From Streptomyces klenkii (GTDB lineage: Bacteria; Actinomycetota; Actinomycetes; Streptomycetales; Streptomycetaceae): DNA of 64,000 nucleotides. Positions 42,422 through 50,174 of this stretch are shown in pieces. The stretch is from positions 1-64,000 of the forward strand of contig NZ_RBAM01000013.1 of NCBI RefSeq assembly GCF_003626645.1, in the 5' to 3' direction. Every line of letters begins with the position of its first letter. The first letter of the stretch is position 1. The notes under the pieces were generated by a model that did no database searches, had not been told where the DNA came from, and saw only the letters and a program-made list of their open reading frames with translations. Made by a program: the position numbers and the translations under genes.

Positions 42422-43612
42422 ATGTCCATCGCCCACGACGAGCCCACCGCCTATCCCTTCAACGAAGCCACCGGACTCGACCTGTCCGGGAAGTACGCGG
42501 AAGCGCGCAGCGGCGAGGGCCTGCTGCGCGTCCGCATGGAGTACGGCGAGCCCGCGTGGCTCGCCACGCGCTACGCCGACGCCCGGCTCGTCCTCGGCGA
42601 CCGGAGGTTCAGCCGCGCCGAGGGCCTCCACCACGACGAGCCGCGCCGCGGCGAAGGGCCGCGCGACACCGGCCTGCTGAGCATGGACCCGCCCGACCAC
42701 ACCCGGCTGCGCACGCTGGTCACCAAGGCGTTCACCACGCCGCGGGTCGAGAAGCTGCGCCCGGACGTGCGCGCGCTCGCCGAAGGCCTGGTGGCCGCGA
42801 TGGTGGCGGCGGGCCCGCCCGCCGACCTGGTCGAGGACTACGCCCTGCCCATCCCCGTGGCGGTGATCTGCCGGCTGCTCGGGGTGCCGCTGGAGGACCG
42901 GCCGCGGTTCCGCAGGTGGAGCGACGCCGCGCTGTCGACGAGTTCGCTGACCGGCGAGGAGAAGACCGCGAACCGGGACGAGCTGCGGGCCTACATGGCC
43001 GGGCTCATCGAGCAGCACCGCGCGCACCCGGCCGACGACCTGATGACGGCGCTGATCGAGGCCCGCGACGTCAACGACCGGCTCTCGGAGCTGGAGCTGA
43101 CCGACCTGTGCGTGGGCATTCTCGTCGCCGGCCACGAGACCACCGCGACCCAGGTCCCCAACTTCGTGCTCACCCTCCTCGGCCACCCCGGCGCGCTCGA
43201 ACGGCTGCGCACCGACCCGGACCTGATCCCGGCCGCCGTCGAGGAGCTGATGCGCTACGTCCCGCTGGGCGCGGGCGCCTCGTTCGCCCGTTACGCCCTG
43301 GAGGACGTCGAGGTGGGCGGGACGCTGGTGCGCAAGGGCGAGGCGGTGCTGGTGTCCGTCGGCGCGGCCAACCGGGACGCGGGGCGGTTCGCCGACCCGG
43401 AGACCCTCGACATCGGGCGGACGGGCAATCAGCACCTCGGCTTCGGCCACGGCGTGCACCACTGTCTCGGCGCGCCGCTGGCCCGGCTGGAGCTGCAAGA
43501 GGCGCTGCGGGCCCTGGTCCTGGGGCTGCCGGGGCTCCGCCCGGCCGGTGACATCGTGTGGAAGACGGAGATGCTGGTCCGCGGGCCGCGCTCGATGCCG
43601 GTGGCGTGGTGA
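42422..43612 (+). CDS. Cytochrome P450 (class I bacterial, CYP105/CYP107-like)
   Basis: 396 residues with all canonical motifs: I-helix LVAGHETTAT, ExxR in EELMR, and heme motif FGHGVHHCLGAPLAR with C348. A soluble monooxygenase of the Streptomyces secondary-metabolism or xenobiotic type; substrate unknown. The ATG at 42422 follows GGAAAGAGG. Its stop overlaps a ferredoxin start (GTGA), so it has a dedicated electron donor, unlike the P450 at 32849. Its 158-bp leader contains an inverted repeat with CCGCCGG/CCGGCGG arms. Confidence 0.93.
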   Translation: MSIAHDEPTAYPFNEATGLDLSGKYAEARSGEGLLRVRMEYGEPAWLATRYADARLVLGDRRFSRAEGLHHDEPRRGEGPRDTGLLSMDPPDHTRLRTLVTKAFTTPRVEKLRPDVRALAEGLVAAMVAAGPPADLVEDYALPIPVAVICRLLGVPLEDRPRFRRWSDAALSTSSLTGEEKTANRDELRAYMAGLIEQHRAHPADDLMTALIEARDVNDRLSELELTDLCVGILVAGHETTATQVPNFVLTLLGHPGALERLRTDPDLIPAAVEELMRYVPLGAGASFARYALEDVEVGGTLVRKGEAVLVSVGAANRDAGRFADPETLDIGRTGNQHLGFGHGVHHCLGAPLARLELQEALRALVLGLPGLRPAGDIVWKTEMLVRGPRSMPVAW

Positions 43613-43914
43613 GGGCCGTGCCGGACGCGACGACAGGAGCGGCGGCGGACACGGAGGCTACGAACGCGCAGACTGCGAACGCTCAGTCTGCGGACGCGAA
43701 GGCGTGGCGGGTGACCGTGGACCGGAGCGCGTGCCTCGGCTCGGGGATCTGCGCGTCCCTGGCCCCGGAGTCGTTCCGCCTGGAGGACGAGCGGTCCCGG
43801 CCGGTGAGAGAGACGGCGGAGCCCGGCGAGGCGCTGCTGGACGCGGCGGACTCGTGCCCCGCGGCGGCCATCACCGTCACCGAGGGGACGGAGGTCATCG
43901 GACCCAGGCCATGA
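43609..43914 (+). CDS. [3Fe-4S]-type ferredoxin
   Basis: 101 residues. An Ala/Thr/Asp-rich N-terminal extension (1-48) precedes the ferredoxin domain with VDRSACLGSGICASLAPESF and SCPAAAITV, that is Cys-x5-Cys plus a distal Cys-Pro, as in [3Fe-4S] donors of Streptomyces P450s. The GTG at 43609 overlaps the P450 stop; a GTG at 43618 is an alternative. It delivers electrons to the P450 just upstream. Confidence 0.88.
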   Translation: MRAVPDATTGAAADTEATNAQTANAQSADAKAWRVTVDRSACLGSGICASLAPESFRLEDERSRPVRETAEPGEALLDAADSCPAAAITVTEGTEVIGPRP

Positions 43915-44022
43915 GGTGACGGCCGGTAGTGGTGCGGCGCGGAGGTACGAACGGGCCGGGATGGGTACCTACCCCGGTGCCCGGGCCCGACCGCGTGCCC
44001 GCCGGCCGAAGGGACATCCGCA

Positions 44023-45663
44023 ATGCAGCATGTCCGGCTCCCGCACCGCAGAGGCGGGGCGCTCCTGGCCCTCCTCCTCGCGCTGTTGTCCGTCACCTCC
44101 GCAGCCGCCGCGGCGCCGCCCGGGCCGCGGACCCGTACGCCGGACGGGCCGGTCGTGGGCACCGACCACGGCCAGGTGCGCGGCAGATCGCACGGCACGT
44201 ACACCACGTACGAGGGCATACCGTACGCCGCGCCGCCGACCGGACCGCTGCGCTGGCGCGCCCCGCAGCCCGCACGCCCCTGGGAAGGCGTGCGGGACGC
44301 GGGGGCGCCCGGCCCGGTGTGCCTGCAACTGCCGGTGTTCGGCCCCGGGCCCGTCACCGGCTCCGAGGACTGCCTGTACCTCAACGTCACCACGCCGTCC
44401 GGCCGCGCCCCGGGCCGGGGCCGGCCCGTCATGGTGTGGGTGCACGGCGGCGGCTTCACCGGCGGCTCCGGCAGCGACTACGGCGCGGGGCGGATGGCCG
44501 CGCGCGGCGACGCCGTCGTCGTGACGCTCAACTACCGGCTGGGCGCCCTCGGCTTCTTCGGCCACCCGGAGCTCGGCGACGCGCCCTCCTTCGGCCTGGC
44601 CGACCAGCATGCGGCCCTGCGCTGGGTGCAGGCCAATGCCGCGCGCTTCGGCGGCGACCCGCGCAACGTGACCCTGTTCGGCGAATCGGCCGGCGCGATC
44701 AGCACCTGCGCCCAGCTCACCTCGCCCGGCGCGGCCGGCCTCTTCCACAAGGCCGTGCTGCAAAGCGGTTCGTGCGCGACGACGTTCCCCCGCGGCGCCA
44801 CCGTCCCTGGCACGCCGGCCGCCGCCTTCTTCGTGCCGCAGAAGACCGTCCAGGACGCGGGTGCCACCGCGGCGGGCCGGCTCGGCTGCCCGGAGGGGCC
44901 CGGGGCGCTGGACTGCCTGCGCGGGCTGAGCGCGGAGAAGCTGGTGACGCCCGAGCTGTCGCAGGAGTTCAGCAAGCCCTCCTACGGCAACGCCCTGCTG
45001 CCGTCGGCGCCGGACCGCGCGCTGACCGCCGGCCGCTTCCACCGGGTGCCGGTGGTCCAGGGCACGAACAGCGACGAGATGCGGCTGTTCGTCGGCCTCA
45101 ACCTGGGCACGTACCCGCTGCGGGACGAGCGCGACTACCGGGCCCGGCTGACGGAGTCCTTCGGCGCGGCCGCGGGCGCCGTCCAGGCGGAGTACCCGCT
45201 GAGCAAGTACCCCACGCCCGCGCTGGCCTGGGCCGCGGTGCTCACCGACAACACGTTCGCGTGCTCGTCGGACCGGGTGAACAAGGCACTGGCCGGGCGC
45301 ACGCCCACGTACGCGTACGAGTTCGCCGACCGTGACGCGCCCGTCCTCCAGGGCATTCCCGAGGTGCCCGGGTTCCCCTACGGGGCCTCGCACGCCTTCG
45401 AACTGCCCTATCTGTTCGACGGCTTCCCGCTCCAGAAGCCGCTGAACGAGGCGCAGGTCGCGCTGGCGGACCGGATGACCGACTACTGGACGCGCTTCGC
45501 GCGCACCGGCGACCCGAACGCGCCCGGCGCCCCGCGCTGGCCGGTCTTCCGGGACCGGGCCCCGCTCACGCAGTCCCTCGCGCCGGGAGCGGACGGCATC
45601 CGTCCGTTCGACTTCGGCGCCGCCCACCACTGCGGGTTCTGGGAGAAGCAGCGGCAGGGCTGA
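44023..45663 (+). CDS. Secreted type B carboxylesterase
   Basis: 546 residues with a signal peptide (about 1-31, LLALLLALLSVTSAAAAA). Carboxylesterase type B motifs: oxyanion hole WVHGGGFTGGSGSDY, nucleophile S222 in FGESAGAIS, and EDCLYLNV. The catalytic acid is probably the Glu/Asp near TNSDEM and the His near GASHAFELPY. It hydrolyses carboxylic esters outside the cell; substrate unknown. The ATG follows AAGGGACATCC. Independent of the P450-ferredoxin pair by spacing (108 bp). Confidence 0.92.
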   Translation: MQHVRLPHRRGGALLALLLALLSVTSAAAAAPPGPRTRTPDGPVVGTDHGQVRGRSHGTYTTYEGIPYAAPPTGPLRWRAPQPARPWEGVRDAGAPGPVCLQLPVFGPGPVTGSEDCLYLNVTTPSGRAPGRGRPVMVWVHGGGFTGGSGSDYGAGRMAARGDAVVVTLNYRLGALGFFGHPELGDAPSFGLADQHAALRWVQANAARFGGDPRNVTLFGESAGAISTCAQLTSPGAAGLFHKAVLQSGSCATTFPRGATVPGTPAAAFFVPQKTVQDAGATAAGRLGCPEGPGALDCLRGLSAEKLVTPELSQEFSKPSYGNALLPSAPDRALTAGRFHRVPVVQGTNSDEMRLFVGLNLGTYPLRDERDYRARLTESFGAAAGAVQAEYPLSKYPTPALAWAAVLTDNTFACSSDRVNKALAGRTPTYAYEFADRDAPVLQGIPEVPGFPYGASHAFELPYLFDGFPLQKPLNEAQVALADRMTDYWTRFARTGDPNAPGAPRWPVFRDRAPLTQSLAPGADGIRPFDFGAAHHCGFWEKQRQG

Positions 45664-45704
45664 GCCGGACTGCGCGCCGGGTGTGCCCGTAGCACGATGA
45701 AGGC

Positions 45705-47246
45705 ATGCTCCTCGCCGATGTCGCCCGCGTGTCCGCCGAGGTGGCCGCGACGTCCGCGCGGTCGGAGAAGACCGCCCTGCTGGCCGGTCTCTTCCGCGGC
45801 GCGGACCCGCACGAGGCGCCGGTCGCCCTGACGTACCTGTCGGGGCGGCTGCCGCAGGGCAGGATCGGCGTCGGCTGGAGCGTGCTGCGCGATCCGCCGG
45901 CACCCGCGGCCGTGCCCGTGCTGACCGTCGCGGAGGTGGACCGGGCGGTCGGCGCCCTCGCCGCCGTCGCCGGCAAGGGCGCGCAGGCCGAGCGGCGCCG
46001 CCTGGTGGACGCGCTGATGGGCGCGGCCACCGCGCAGGAGCAGCGCTTCCTGCGGGGCCTGCTCGGCGGGGAGCTGCGCCAGGGCGCCCTGGACGCACTC
46101 GCGGCCGAGGGGCTCGCGGCGGCCGCCGGCGCGGACCCCGCCGAGGTGCGGCGGGCCGTGATGCTGGGCGGTTCGCTCGCCGCGGTCGCCCGGGAGCTGC
46201 TGGCGCGGGGCCCGGCGGCGCTGGCGGACTTCCGGCTGGAGGTCGGGCGCCCGGTGCTGCCGATGCTGGCGCACACCGCCGGGGACGTCGGCGAGGCGCT
46301 GGACCGGCTCGGGCCTTGCGCCGTCGAGGAGAAGCTCGACGGCATCCGCGTGCAGGTGCACCGGGACGGCGGCTCCGTACGGATCTGGACGCGCAGGCTG
46401 GAGGAGATCACCGAGCGGCTGCCGGAGCTGTGCCGCGTGGCGCGCGAGCTGCCGGTGTCGTCCGCCGTGCTGGACGGCGAGGTGATCGCGCTGGACGCGG
46501 AGGGCAGGCCGCGCCCGTTCCAGGAGACCGCGGGCCGGGTCGGCTCGCGGCTGGACGTGGCCGGGGCGGCGGTGACGGTGCCGCTGTCGCCGGTCTTCTT
46601 CGACCTGCTGGCCGTGGACGGCCGGGACCTGCTGGCGCTGCCGGCGGCCGGGCGCCACGCGGAGCTGGCGCGGGTGGTGCCCGGGCCGCTGCGGGTGCGG
46701 CGGCTGGTGGTCGCGGATCCGGCGGATGCCGGAGCCCGTGCCGCGGCGCGGGACTTCGCGGAGGAGGTGCTGCGGCGCGGGCACGAAGGTGTGGTGGTCA
46801 AGGCGCTGGACTCGCCTTACACGGCGGGGCGGCGGGGCTCCGCGTGGCTGAAGGTGAAGCCGGTCCACACCCTGGACCTGGTGGTGCTGGCGGTGGAGCG
46901 GGGGCACGGGCGGCGTACGGGGAAGCTGTCGAACCTGCACCTGGGAGCGCGGCGGCCGGACGGCTCGTTCGCGATGCTGGGCAAGACGTTCAAGGGCATG
47001 ACGGACGCGATGCTGGCGTGGCAGACGGAGCGGCTGCGGGAGCTGGCGGTGAGCGACGACGGCTTCGTGGTGACCGTGCGGCCGGAGCTGGTGGTGGAGG
47101 TCGCCTTCGACGGCGTCCAGCGGTCCTCCCGGTACCCGGCGGGGGTGACGCTGCGGTTCGCGCGGGTCGTGCGGTACCGGGAGGACAAGCGGGCGGAGGA
47201 GGCCGACACGGTGGACGCCGTGCTGGCCCTGGGCGCTACGGGTTGA
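45705..47246 (+). CDS. ATP-dependent DNA ligase (LigB/LIG1-like)
   Basis: 513 residues. An N-terminal helical DNA-binding domain (1-190) precedes the adenylation domain with KxDG motif EEKLDGIRV (K210 takes AMP), DGEVIAL, EGVVVKALDSPY and SAWLKVKPVHTLDLVVLAVE, and a C-terminal OB fold (LGKTFKGMTD, VRPELVVEVAFDG). It seals nicks using ATP and is additional to the essential NAD-dependent LigA. There is no Ku, polymerase or nuclease domain or neighbour, so a repair role separate from the LigD end-joining system is likely. Its last 11 bp overlap a convergent remnant. Confidence 0.93.
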   Translation: MLLADVARVSAEVAATSARSEKTALLAGLFRGADPHEAPVALTYLSGRLPQGRIGVGWSVLRDPPAPAAVPVLTVAEVDRAVGALAAVAGKGAQAERRRLVDALMGAATAQEQRFLRGLLGGELRQGALDALAAEGLAAAAGADPAEVRRAVMLGGSLAAVARELLARGPAALADFRLEVGRPVLPMLAHTAGDVGEALDRLGPCAVEEKLDGIRVQVHRDGGSVRIWTRRLEEITERLPELCRVARELPVSSAVLDGEVIALDAEGRPRPFQETAGRVGSRLDVAGAAVTVPLSPVFFDLLAVDGRDLLALPAAGRHAELARVVPGPLRVRRLVVADPADAGARAAARDFAEEVLRRGHEGVVVKALDSPYTAGRRGSAWLKVKPVHTLDLVVLAVERGHGRRTGKLSNLHLGARRPDGSFAMLGKTFKGMTDAMLAWQTERLRELAVSDDGFVVTVRPELVVEVAFDGVQRSSRYPAGVTLRFARVVRYREDKRAEEADTVDAVLALGATG

Positions 47247-47517
47247 CGTTCGCGGGGACGGCCGCCATCTTGCGCTTGAGGCTGCCGAGTTGCCCGTGTT
47301 CCTGGAGCAGGGCCCGGTAGTCGAGGGCGGGGGCGACCGGGGAGCCGTCGGTGAGGCTGAAGGCGACGGTGTACTCGGTGGTGTCCTCGCCGCGGGAGAA
47401 GGCGGGGGCGGCGGTGGCGCTGACGGCGCCCGGGGCGCCGGGGGCGGTCGCGGCCGGCGCGGGACCGCACGACTCGCCGCGCAGTAAATCACCCCCGCCG
47501 CAACGGCGATCGACCAC
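47236..47517 (-). pseudogene. Probable C-terminal remnant of a secreted or processed protein
   Basis: A 93-codon frame whose last 55 residues look genuinely coding (SRGEDTTEYTVAFSLTDG, YRALLQEHGQLGSLKRKMA) and whose middle is an Ala/Pro-rich linker. The first 15 codons lie in the double-hairpin repeat and include a TTA codon, and there is no ribosome site. This suggests a gene that lost its 5' part at the repeat. It could instead be an unrecognised small gene. I cannot name the parent family. Confidence 0.4.
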
Positions 47518-47540
47518 GAACGGCCGGTCCGGCGGTGCCG
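47495..47540 (+). repeat. Double-hairpin intergenic repeat, copy E
   Basis: CCGCCGCAACGGCGA, 19 bp, then CCGGCGGTGCCG. Its left box is identical to copy B. Overlaps the start of the remnant ending at 47236 and the long palindrome below. Confidence 0.68.
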
Positions 47541-47558
47541 GACCGGCCGTTCGTGGTC
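47512..47558. terminator. Long perfect palindrome, probable bidirectional terminator
   Basis: Two 21-bp arms (GACCACGAACGG... and its exact complement ending ...CCGTTCGTGGTC) flank a CGGTG loop. It lies 30 bp after the stop of the leftward ankyrin gene and includes the right half of repeat copy E, as if that copy had been extended into a terminator. Confidence 0.7.
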
Positions 47559-47587
47559 GGGTCCGGTCCCCGCCCGGCCGCGTGGGC

Positions 47588-48001
47588 TCACTCGCCCCGG
47601 AAGAGTTCCAGCAGGTCCTGCCGCCCGAAGACGCCCGCCGCCTCCACGGCGGACGGCGCGCCCGCGGCGGGGTCCGCGCCGTGCGCCAGCAGCGTGCGGA
47701 CGATCTCGTCCTCGCCCTTGAAGACGGCGCCCGCGAGGGGCGTCTGCCCGCGGTCGTTGGGCCGGTTCGGGTCCGCGCCGCGCTCCAGGAGGGCCAGGAC
47801 CGCGTCGAGGTGGCCGTGGTAGGCGGCCAGCATGACCAGCGAGTCGCCGCGGTCGTTGGTGAGGTTGGCCGGCACGCCGGCGTCCACGTAGGCGGCGAGC
47901 GTGTCGGTGTCGCCGTGGCGCGCCAGGTCGAAGACCTTGGCCGCGAGCTGGAGCACCTCGGGGTCGTGGGCGGGCTCGGTCTCGGGGGTCTGCTCGGTCA
48001 T
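47588..48001 (-). CDS. Ankyrin-repeat protein
   Basis: 137 residues with three to four ankyrin repeats: DTDTLAAYVDAGVPANLTNDRG, DSLVMLAAYHGHLDAVLALL then ERGADPNRPNDRG, and QTPLAGAVFKGEDEIVRTLL then AHGADPAAG. A soluble protein-interaction module with no other domain. In other bacteria such proteins often partner catalases or toxins, but none is adjacent here. The ATG at 48001 is preceded by a short GGAGGACC ribosome site. Confidence 0.88.
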   Translation of the reverse strand: MTEQTPETEPAHDPEVLQLAAKVFDLARHGDTDTLAAYVDAGVPANLTNDRGDSLVMLAAYHGHLDAVLALLERGADPNRPNDRGQTPLAGAVFKGEDEIVRTLLAHGADPAAGAPSAVEAAGVFGRQDLLELFRGE

Positions 48002-48320
48002 GGGTCCGCGGTCCTCCGGTCAGTGCGCACGGGTGCACGCGATGTCGGTGTACCCCCACCCTATGTACGGGCGGCGCACGCTGTCCGGCAGGCACGGACG
48101 CGCCCATCCGGGTGAATCACCGGACAGCCGCGCGGGAAGTTCCGTGGCCGGCCGGCGCCGGGGCGGAGGCGCGGACCGGGGCCGCGGGGCAGGCGGTTTG
48201 CATATTTGCGGCCTCCCGCGACTCTCCGCCGTCCCTCCACCGGGCCCGGCAACGGGCCCACTGATCGAACTGCGAGGTCTTTATGCGGCATTAATACTTT
48301 CCGTGAGTCCTGAGGAGCTC
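48002..48320. other. Intergenic region between the ankyrin gene and the FtsK-like locus
   Basis: Divergent control region. An unusually A/T-rich patch near 48280-48300 (TTATGCGGCATTAATACTTT) probably holds the -10 region for the rightward leader peptide; TAATAC is the best hexamer. No gene beyond that is supported. Confidence 0.4.
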
Positions 48321-48359
48321 ATGGTGAACCCCTCGACCCACTCAGGAGAAACGTCATGA
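48321..48359 (+). CDS. 12-residue leader peptide
   Basis: A short frame MVNPSTHSGETS starts at an ATG with a strong, well-spaced GAGGAG ribosome site (48312-48317) and ends with a TGA overlapping the ATG of the next gene (ATGA). This gives translational coupling between leader and membrane protein. It could be a regulatory uORF (Thr/Ser-rich, no obvious run of one residue) or a relic of a longer gene. Too short for composition tests. Confidence 0.4.
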   Translation: MVNPSTHSGETS

Positions 48360-48550
48360 TCCTGTCCATGTCCGGCGTCGTGCTGTTCGGTGTCATCGTC
48401 TACCTGTTCTTCCGCAAGGACAGCCTGAAGGCCAGCCACGCCATCGTCTGCGCCCTCTTCGGCTTCTACCTCTCCAGCACGGCCATCGCCCCCAGCATCA
48501 GGGCCGGCAGCGCCAGCCTCGCGGGGCTCCTGGGCGGCCTCAAGTTCTAA
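48356..48550 (+). CDS. 64-residue integral membrane protein
   Basis: Two hydrophobic segments (about 4-20, SGVVLFGVIVYLFF, and 28-48, HAIVCALFGFYLSSTAI) and a C-terminal Gly/Leu-rich helix. A GGAG ribosome site lies inside the preceding leader peptide. The FtsK-like gene follows after 55 bp with its own strong site. Tiny membrane proteins beside FtsK/Tra-like ATPases recall the Spd proteins of Streptomyces integrative elements, but similarity cannot be shown from sequence this short. Confidence 0.7.
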   Translation: MILSMSGVVLFGVIVYLFFRKDSLKASHAIVCALFGFYLSSTAIAPSIRAGSASLAGLLGGLKF

Positions 48551-48605
48551 AACCCCCGCACCGGCCCGGCGCCCCGGCCCCGACCACCCGCAGGAGGAGA
48601 CCGAC

Positions 48606-50129
48606 GTGGACCCACGACAGCTCCCCCGCACCCTGGCCGGCGGCCGGCCCGCCGCGCGCGGGCAGGAGCTCGCGCGCACCGCGGCCGACAGCGCGGCCGA
48701 CATATTCCACCCGCTCTGCGTCATCGCGCGCGGCCTGCGCGTCCTGGCCGCCGGGGCGTGGCGCAGGTGGCAGCGGACACCGGGCGACCGCCGCGGCCCC
48801 ACGCTGCTGCTGGCGGGATCCTGCGCGGCCATCGTGGCGCTCGTGCCGTACGGGCCGGTGCTCAGCGGCGTCGTCCTGATGACCGTGGCGGCCTGGGCGG
48901 GGCGCGACCGCGACCCGGCGTACGAGACGGGCCGCGAGAGCGAGGGCGAGCGGCTCCAGGCGCTGTACGAGGCCCTCGTGCCCTACTTCTCCGTCCCGGA
49001 GGACCCCGCGCCGCTCTACGCGCACGACGGCGACTGGGAAGAGGCCTTCGCGGCCCACTCCTTCGGCCACGGGGGCCGGCTCGACTCCCTGGAGCTGCGC
49101 TACCCGGCCTATTTCACCGACGGCGAGCCGGAAGCGCGGGCCAGGATCGAGCAGTTGCTGCGGGTGAAGGCGGGGCGGGGGCGCGAGTACCGGTTCGACT
49201 GGGACGAGGAGGCCAACCGCCTCCACGTGCGCGTGCTGCCGCCGCTGCCCGCCGACATCTTCGCCCAGCGGTTCGTGACCGCGCCCGGCGAGGCCGTCCT
49301 CGGCTTCACCGACCCCGGCGCCGTGCACCGCACCCTGCCCGTCTTCGACGGCACGGACCGCCGTGACGAGCCGCCGGTGCTGTGGCGCACGGGTCCGCGC
49401 TCCACGGAGCCGCACCTGCTGGTCCTCGGCCGGGCCGCCGCCGGCACGAGCACGCTGCTGCGCTCCCTCGCGCTCCAGGCCCTGCACCAGGGCGACGTGG
49501 TCGCCGTCGACGGCGGCGGGGCCGGCGAGTTCTCCTTCCTCTGCGGCCGGGACGGCGTGCTGGCCGTCGAGTCCTCGGCCGCCGGTGCCGTCGCCGTCCT
49601 GGAGTGGGCCTCGCACGAGACCGAGCGGCGGCTCCTGGCCGCCAACCGCGCGCGCCAGGAGGGCCGCCAGGCGCCCGAGGACGTCCGCCGGCCCCTGTGG
49701 ATCGTCGTCGACCGGCCCACCGCGCTGGGTCACCTGGCGGCGGCCGACGGCCGGGCCGATCCGCAGGTGCTGCTGCAAGTGCCGTTGCGGCACGGGCGGA
49801 TCGCGAACGTCACGGTCGTCCTGGGCGATCACCTCGACGACGCGGCGGCCCTGCTGACGGATCCGGTGCTCGCGCACACGCGCGCCCGCGTGCTGCTCGG
49901 CGCCGTCACCGACGAACAGGTGCGGACCGTGCTCGGCGCCCCGCCCCGCACCACGCCACCGCCGGAGACCCCGCCGGGCCGCGGCTACGCCCGCCTGGGC
50001 TCGGGCCCGGTCCACCGCCTCCAGGTGCCGGCGACGCCGGACCCGTACGACGAGGAAACCTCCGACCACGAACGCGAGACGGTCCTGGCGCTCCTGCCGA
50101 ACGCGGGGCCCGCCCCCGCCGGGGCGTAA
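48606..50129 (+). CDS. FtsK/Tra-like membrane ATPase with degenerate Walker A
   Basis: 507 residues. An N-terminal helical region (1-65), two transmembrane helices (about 64-98, TLLLAGSCAAIVALVPYGPVLSGVVLM), a linker, then an FtsK-like RecA-fold domain (about 220-470). The P-loop position reads GRAAAGTS (275-282) with T281 where Lys is expected. A Walker-B-like RPLWIVVDRP follows near 365. ATP hydrolysis is therefore doubtful. No gamma DNA-translocation domain is seen. The GTG start has a GGAGGAGA ribosome site. It may be a domesticated conjugation or segregation ATPase, since no integrase, rep or att site is nearby. Confidence 0.68.
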   Translation: MDPRQLPRTLAGGRPAARGQELARTAADSAADIFHPLCVIARGLRVLAAGAWRRWQRTPGDRRGPTLLLAGSCAAIVALVPYGPVLSGVVLMTVAAWAGRDRDPAYETGRESEGERLQALYEALVPYFSVPEDPAPLYAHDGDWEEAFAAHSFGHGGRLDSLELRYPAYFTDGEPEARARIEQLLRVKAGRGREYRFDWDEEANRLHVRVLPPLPADIFAQRFVTAPGEAVLGFTDPGAVHRTLPVFDGTDRRDEPPVLWRTGPRSTEPHLLVLGRAAAGTSTLLRSLALQALHQGDVVAVDGGGAGEFSFLCGRDGVLAVESSAAGAVAVLEWASHETERRLLAANRARQEGRQAPEDVRRPLWIVVDRPTALGHLAAADGRADPQVLLQVPLRHGRIANVTVVLGDHLDDAAALLTDPVLAHTRARVLLGAVTDEQVRTVLGAPPRTTPPPETPPGRGYARLGSGPVHRLQVPATPDPYDEETSDHERETVLALLPNAGPAPAGA

Positions 50130-50136
50130 CGGGATT

Positions 50137-50168
50137 CCGCCGCCGCGGCGCAGCCCGGCCGTGCCGGG
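50137..50168. terminator. Twin-hairpin terminator between convergent genes
   Basis: CCGCCGCCGCGGCG followed by CCCGGCCGTGCCGGG, just after the FtsK-like stop and before the convergent MocR stop. The two boxes resemble a shortened version of the double-hairpin repeat (gap of 3 bp instead of 16-19), but identity is too weak to count it as a copy. Confidence 0.5.
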
Positions 50169-50174
50169 TGCGGC

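Noticed and set aside
48321..50129. An integrated conjugative element around the FtsK-like gene
   Set aside because: No integrase, excisionase, rep gene, tRNA attachment site or flanking direct repeat, and base composition matches the neighbours.
50137..50168. A sixth copy of the double-hairpin repeat
   Set aside because: The boxes are similar but the spacer is 3 bp and the right box differs (CCGGCCGTGCCG); kept as a plain terminator.
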